Assembly (NCBI GenBank): GCA_963682025.1
Contig: OY821519.1
Coordinates: 12,376,168-12,440,167 of the forward strand
Direction: 5' to 3'
Length of the DNA: 64,000 nt
DNA from: Cordilura impudica
Taxonomy: Eukaryota; Arthropoda; Insecta; Diptera; Scathophagidae
Every line of letters starts with the position of its first letter. Positions within the stretch are counted from its first letter, which is position 1. Below are positions 59,274 through 64,000 of this stretch, piece by piece. The notes below the pieces were generated by a model that saw nothing but the letters and a program-made list of their open reading frames with translations, was not told where the DNA came from and did not search any database. Made by a program: the position numbers and the translations under genes.

Positions 59274-61035
59274 TTTATAATAAATACTTGAAAATCAATA
59301 AACTTTAAATTTAAATGGTATTTGAATTTCAAGATTACTTACAATGAGCAACAGTACTACAATTATTGTACTGTGTCATTAAAACAATAACTTTATTTTT
59401 TTTCTCAAAAAAAAAACATAAATTTTTGCATCTGATTTCTATGAAAAGACATAATCAAAACGGTTCTTGATTTGAATATTTCTAAAAATTATTAATTTCC
59501 TTGAATTAAATATTTACGAAGCATTCTAGGTCCACCCTCGTACATTTATTTATATGATTGTAAAAACTAAACAAAACAGAATAAAATTTTATGATTTGTA
59601 CAGTAAGGGCGGTCCTCATATAAAAACTACAATATGATTTGTTATTATGCAAAAAAAAAATTTACTGAAGTGTAGAAGTAATTAATTGATTCGACCAGAA
59701 TATAAGAATAAAAAATAAATAAAAAATAAACTCACCAGGCAAGCCGCACACTTATTGAGATGATGATGTTGTTAGACTTGAGTGGGGTAAATAAATAATT
59801 TATATTGTTGCCATTAGTTGCTTTAAGTCTTCAAGTTGAAGACCACTTATTTAATTTACATTTTCCTTATGTTTTTATCTTAAGCCATACACTTTACATA
59901 TGATTTTCTTAAAATTATAATATAAAAAAAATATATTTAGTTGTACTTTAAAGGTACAAAAATTGTTTATTTAAAATAGTTAAAAATTAGCATATAAAAA
60001 ATTAAACGTTGCTTTAACATTTTTTTTTTTTTTTTTTGAAAACATACAATAGTCCAGTTGAAACATTTGAAAGTTTATAAACCATTCCATGTCCAATGTT
60101 GCGTAAAAGTTTCCTGTGTTCGAAACATACATTAACATAAAAATCTTCAATTTTATTTTAAATAATTAGGAGATTCCGTCACTTTTTTGTGGATGTTAAA
60201 GATCTTGTTTCGGTTGTATCCTTTACAGCAAACACATCTTATTTTCTCTGTCACTTGTTCATTTCTAAGTCATTGTCTTTTCTTGTATGAAATAATATGT
60301 AAATTACATATGTAATTAATTACAATTTTATTGAAAATTGTGCGGCCTTAAAAAAACACGCATTAACATTCCATGTTTCGTGCAAAAACCCACAAAACAG
60401 TGACATACATGGTAAAACAAAAAATAAAGTGTCAACGGACAACGTTTACAAAAATGGTGGTTGCTATCTTTTCAGGGTGTTAATTTTTTGTTTTTTTTTT
60501 CCTTTTTGTTTGTCTTCTAAACTAACAAAAACACGTGGTTTTAGTTTCGCTGTAATGCAAGTGTTCGGTGAAACATTATATGGCAGTTATTGCATTAAAT
60601 TAGCATAACAAATAAATAAAACTTGCTTGAAACGAGAGAGTTACCCCTGATCAAAACATATCTGCAATGTATTGGAGAAATGTTATAAAAAAATAATAAG
60701 AAAATGGACTTGCTAGGAAAAGTATCCGTACATTTGAAGACGAATATTTAAAATTTTAATAATAATTTTATTAAAATATTTTTAATTGTGAACTTTGTAC
60801 CAAAGCCTAGGGTCAAGCTCGAGTGCCTGAGCTACTCGAAGCTCGAGCTACTCGAGTAGTAAAAATTAAAATTTTTCATATTTGAAACCATGTAAAACGA
60901 TAAATATAAGCATATCGTATAACAAATTTATACTTTTTGGAATCGTACAAGTACGAATTTTACTTGAATCGGACTGTCCTACTGACATGGGCAAAACTAC
61001 TACTCGAAAAAGCTTGACGCCTTTCCATATTATTT
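59274..61035. other. Repeat-poor intergenic DNA
   Basis: About 1.75 kb with no supported gene. It holds a donor-like site on the minus strand near 59740 and a cluster of palindromic CTCGAG/GAGCTACTCGAG strings at about 60815-60860. Otherwise AT-rich and unique as far as this window shows. Confidence 0.4.
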
Positions 61036-61938
61036 TTTATACCCTCCACACCTCAGTGGCAGAGGGTATATAGGTTTGTCATTCCGCTTGTAACGCATCG
61101 AATTAAATTCCTGAGGCCCTAAAAAAATATATTTTCTTATTCCTTATAACAAGGGATGTCCGTCTATCCGTCTGTCCGTCTGTCTGTGGAAATCACGATC
61201 ACGCCGTCAATATCAAAGCTAGACCGTTTTTTTTTGTATAAAATCGTTTACTAACATCCCAAAGGAGTTGCTATTTAAAATCGTCAAAATCGGTCAAAGG
61301 GTTCACGAGCTATGAATGAAACTTTGGAAAAACTCTTGAAAAAATAAAATTTTTCAGTGTGTTTGTTGTTTTTCTTAAGATATGTTGTATATGTTGTAAT
61401 TCTTCGTATTGTTGAAGTCATTACAGTTGTGTGTATATTAATACCGCACATGTCACATTGGCCTAAGCAAGTTTTACCACATATTTTTTTATCATTAAAA
61501 TTAAATTTTAAAAATTAAAAATTAATAAAAATGAAAAGTGGAAAATGAAAAATGAAAAGTGGAAAATGAAAAATGAAAAATGAAAAATGAAAAATGAAAA
61601 ATGAAAAATGGAAATGGAAAATTGAAAATCGGAAATGAAAAATGTAATATGGAAAATGAAAAGTGGAAAATGAAAATGGAAAATGAAAAATTAAAAATGG
61701 ATAATGAGAAATAGAAAATGGAACATGAAAAATGAAAATTGAAAAATTGAAAAAGGTAAATGAAAAATGAAAAATGGAAAATGGAATATGGAAAATGAAA
61801 AATGAAAAATTGAAAATCGGAAATGAAAAATGTAATATGGAAAATGAAAAATGAAAAGTGGAAAATGAAAATGGAAAATGAAAAATTAAAAATGGAAAAT
61901 GAAAAATTAAAAATTAAAAATGGATAATGAGAAATGGA

Positions 61939-61969
<31 letters not shown>

Positions 61970-62027
61970 CGGAAAACGGAAAACGAAAAATTAAAAATGG
62001 AAAATGGAAAACTAAAAATGAAATGTG
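61036..62027 (+). mobile_element. HINE-type element, family 2, 3' end replaced by a LINE
   Basis: TATACCCTCCACACCTCAGT … and the following 330 bp match 28949-29290 closely. It then enters a heptamer array that stops at the LINE junction near 62027. The usual GAATTTAACACTCTTACTTG end is missing. Confidence 0.65.
61530..62027 (+). repeat. GAAAAAT/GGAAAAT heptamer minisatellite
   Basis: About 500 bp of the same 7-bp units as at 29450, with an inner direct repeat (GAAAATCGGAAATGAAAAAT recurs at about 61625 and 61812). Confidence 0.9.
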
Positions 62028-64000
62028 AAAAACCTGCACCTCATGGTAATTCGGATCACTGTACCATTTCCGCTTCTTTTTCGTACTCTGTACTTCACAG
62101 CGTTTCAACACCAGCTATGAAACGCTCAGTTTTCATTTACGAAAAGGCTCGTTGGGCCAAGCTCAACAATTTCTTCAAGCATTTCAACTGGAAACTTTGT
62201 TTCTTAGATAATAATGTTGATGCTGCTGCGATAATGGTGGAAAAAATAATAGTGCTTGGTATGAGATTATTCATTCCATCAAAGTACATTTCGGCTAAAC
62301 CTAATCAAAAATCTTGGTTTAACCAGACTTGCAGAGATGCAGTCAGATCCAGAGAGGAAGCATTCAGTCTTTGGCGTGAAAATAAAAATTCTGTCACTGA
62401 ACTGCTACGCAAATGGACGAGAAATGAATGTGCCAAAGTACTAAGGCCCGAAAAGTTTCTTCACGATCAGCGTCTTCGTGCTAAAGTTCTTTCTGCTCCT
62501 TGGGGCAGCAAAGGCTTTTGGTCATTTGTTAAAAGAATAAAGAGTAATGCTATTTCTGCAATCCCAACTCTTATAAGGAATGACCAAATATTCACTAACC
62601 CGGTTGATAAGGCTAACCTTTTATCTGAACTTTTTGGAAAAAATTCATTTTTGCCGGCTAACGATCAACCACTGCCAGAACTCGAAAGAGTATCTTGTAC
62701 TATGCCTAAAATATTCTTCCGAGCACGTGCAGTTAAAAGCGTTCTTTCGGATCTCAACATTTATAAGTCTCCGGGACCGGATGGTATACCAGCACTGGTG
62801 CTGAAGCAATGCTCTTCGACGCTAGCCACTCCATTGGCCAACCTTTTCAGCCTTTCGTACCGTGCGGGAGTATTTTCCTCTTGCTGGAAGGTTGCTAATG
62901 TCCCACCATTCCCTAAAAAGAGTGCGGCTAATAACCCCGAAAATTACCGTCCAATTGCAATCTGCTCTGCACTCTCAAAGGTGATGGAGAGCATGATCAA
63001 TTTCAATCTTGTGAACTACCTAGAGGCCAACTCACTTCTTAATGATCGACAGTATGGCTTCCGTAGAAATCGTTCCACGGGAGACCTGTTAGCTCTAGTC
63101 GATCCATTCGCAATTTTGGCGAAAGTAAAGTGGTTACTCTAGATATTTCCAAGGCATTCGATCGTGTGTGGCACGGTGCACTGATATCAAAGCTTATTGC
63201 ATTTGGGATCGGTAATGACTTCTCTCGATTTATATCGAGTTTTCTCAGAGACCGAACAATACGTGTTGTTATTGATGGGGTCTCATCTAACGAGTTTCAG
63301 CTTAATTCAGGGGTACCCCAAGTTTCCGTTCTTTCTCCTTCTCTTTTCCTTATCTTTCTGAACGACCTTCTGGGCCAAACTTTTAACTCTATATACTCTT
63401 TCGCAGATGACAGCAGCATTTGTCATTCATTTTCCTTTAATTGTAGGCCAAGCATCTTGGAGGTTGGGGGGCAAAAGGCAGATAATGAATGGCACACTCA
63501 ATCAAGACCTCTTAACAATCTCCGAGTGGGGTAGGGTTGATTTTAATGCGCTGAAGACTCAATGTTATATGTTGACCTATAGGGCCATAGAATCAACAAT
63601 GTCATCTGTATATATGGGTGGTATAGGTATTGAGGAATCGGATACTCTTGATGTTCCGGGCATGAGAATTCAATGTGATGGAACGAGCATGTTTTTCAAG
63701 TGTCGAAAGAAGCATTCAAGTGTCTTGGTTTTCTAAAACGGTGTAGAAATTACTTCACTCCTTCTGATCTCCTTAAAATCTATACCACTTACATCCGACC
63801 GAAAATGGAATACAACTCCCATATATGGGCAGGGGCTTCAAAGTCTATTTTGGAGATACTGGACCGTGTGCAAAGGAGGGCGTTGGCGCTAATCAATGAC
63901 AGTTGGCGCTAATGGAACACCGTCGGAATGTGGGTTGTGTAGCACTGTTCTATAGATATTACCATGGGAAATATTCTTCTGAGATTAGCGAACTTATTCC
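62028..64000 (+). pseudogene. Jockey-like LINE, 5'-truncated, runs off the window
   Basis: Begins at the end of the endonuclease (PHGNSDHCTISASFSY, with the SDH motif). Then [17 protein letters not shown] and the RT blocks: [50 protein letters not shown]; after a frameshift near 63130, VTLDISKAFDRVWHGALI, SGVPQVSVLSPSLFLIFLND and YSFADDSS (catalytic DD); after another, KCLGFLKRCRNYFTPSDLLK and RPKMEYNSHIWAGAS; after a third, LEHRRNVGCVALFYRYYHGK near 63920. The frameshifts make it inactive. It starts abruptly inside the heptamer array. A second, worse copy is at 33835. Confidence 0.88.

Noticed and set aside
1..64000. Prokaryotic or phage systems (operons, toxin-antitoxin, defence loci)
   Set aside because: Introns, homeobox gene, eukaryotic transposons and lack of dense ORFs exclude a bacterial origin.

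Overview
The window looks like a piece of a higher-fly (schizophoran, probably calyptrate) genome. It is strongly AT-rich, has short GT-AG introns, a LIM-homeobox gene with the opa-type CAA/CAT runs typical of flies, fly-type LINE, mariner, Tc1, hAT and gypsy remnants, and DINE-1-like elements. I cannot name the species from sequence alone.

There is one well-supported host gene: an LMX1-class LIM-homeodomain transcription factor on the + strand. Its five coding exons lie between 32176 and 43152. The exon phases join exactly and give a 730-residue protein with a Q/N/H/S-rich N-terminus, two complete LIM domains, a homeodomain split by the usual intron before V47, and an LMX1-like C-terminal motif. 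The first intron (8.5 kb) is filled with transposon debris: a LINE, a GC-rich tandem block, a mariner remnant, an almost entire hAT remnant with a perfect 8-bp target duplication, and HINE and TIR elements.

Almost everything else is repeat. (1) 1-4.9 kb: a hAT deletion derivative, two tandem U1 snRNA-derived copies, DINE-1/HINE-like elements and a Myb/SANT-like exon fragment. (2) 5-10 kb: a degenerate satellite of about 133 bp. (3) 12-28.8 kb: many copies of one short Helitron family (TC...CTAG, insertion between A and T), some nested in other elements and one pair with a matching empty site, plus two reverse-transcriptase remnants. (4) 28.9-30.9 kb and 61-62 kb: a HINE-type element carrying a GAAAAAT heptamer array. 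(5) 43.5-56.3 kb: copies of a second, 0.8-kb HINE-like family built from about 150-bp modules, one split by a LINE with an RNase H domain and one inserted in a gypsy-type retrotransposon remnant. (6) 56.7-59.3 kb: a Tc1 3' end followed by a tandem 840-bp duplication that includes a Helitron. (7) 62-64 kb: a 5'-truncated Jockey-like LINE that runs off the window.

Relatively repeat-poor stretches (about 10.0-12.3, 20.9-23.1, 30.9-32.2, 49.7-51.7 and 59.3-61.0 kb) are where regulatory DNA of the LMX1-type gene is most likely to sit. No tRNA, rRNA, CRISPR or bacterial feature was seen. U1, LIM and transposon-family assignments rest on recall of family hallmarks, not on a database search.
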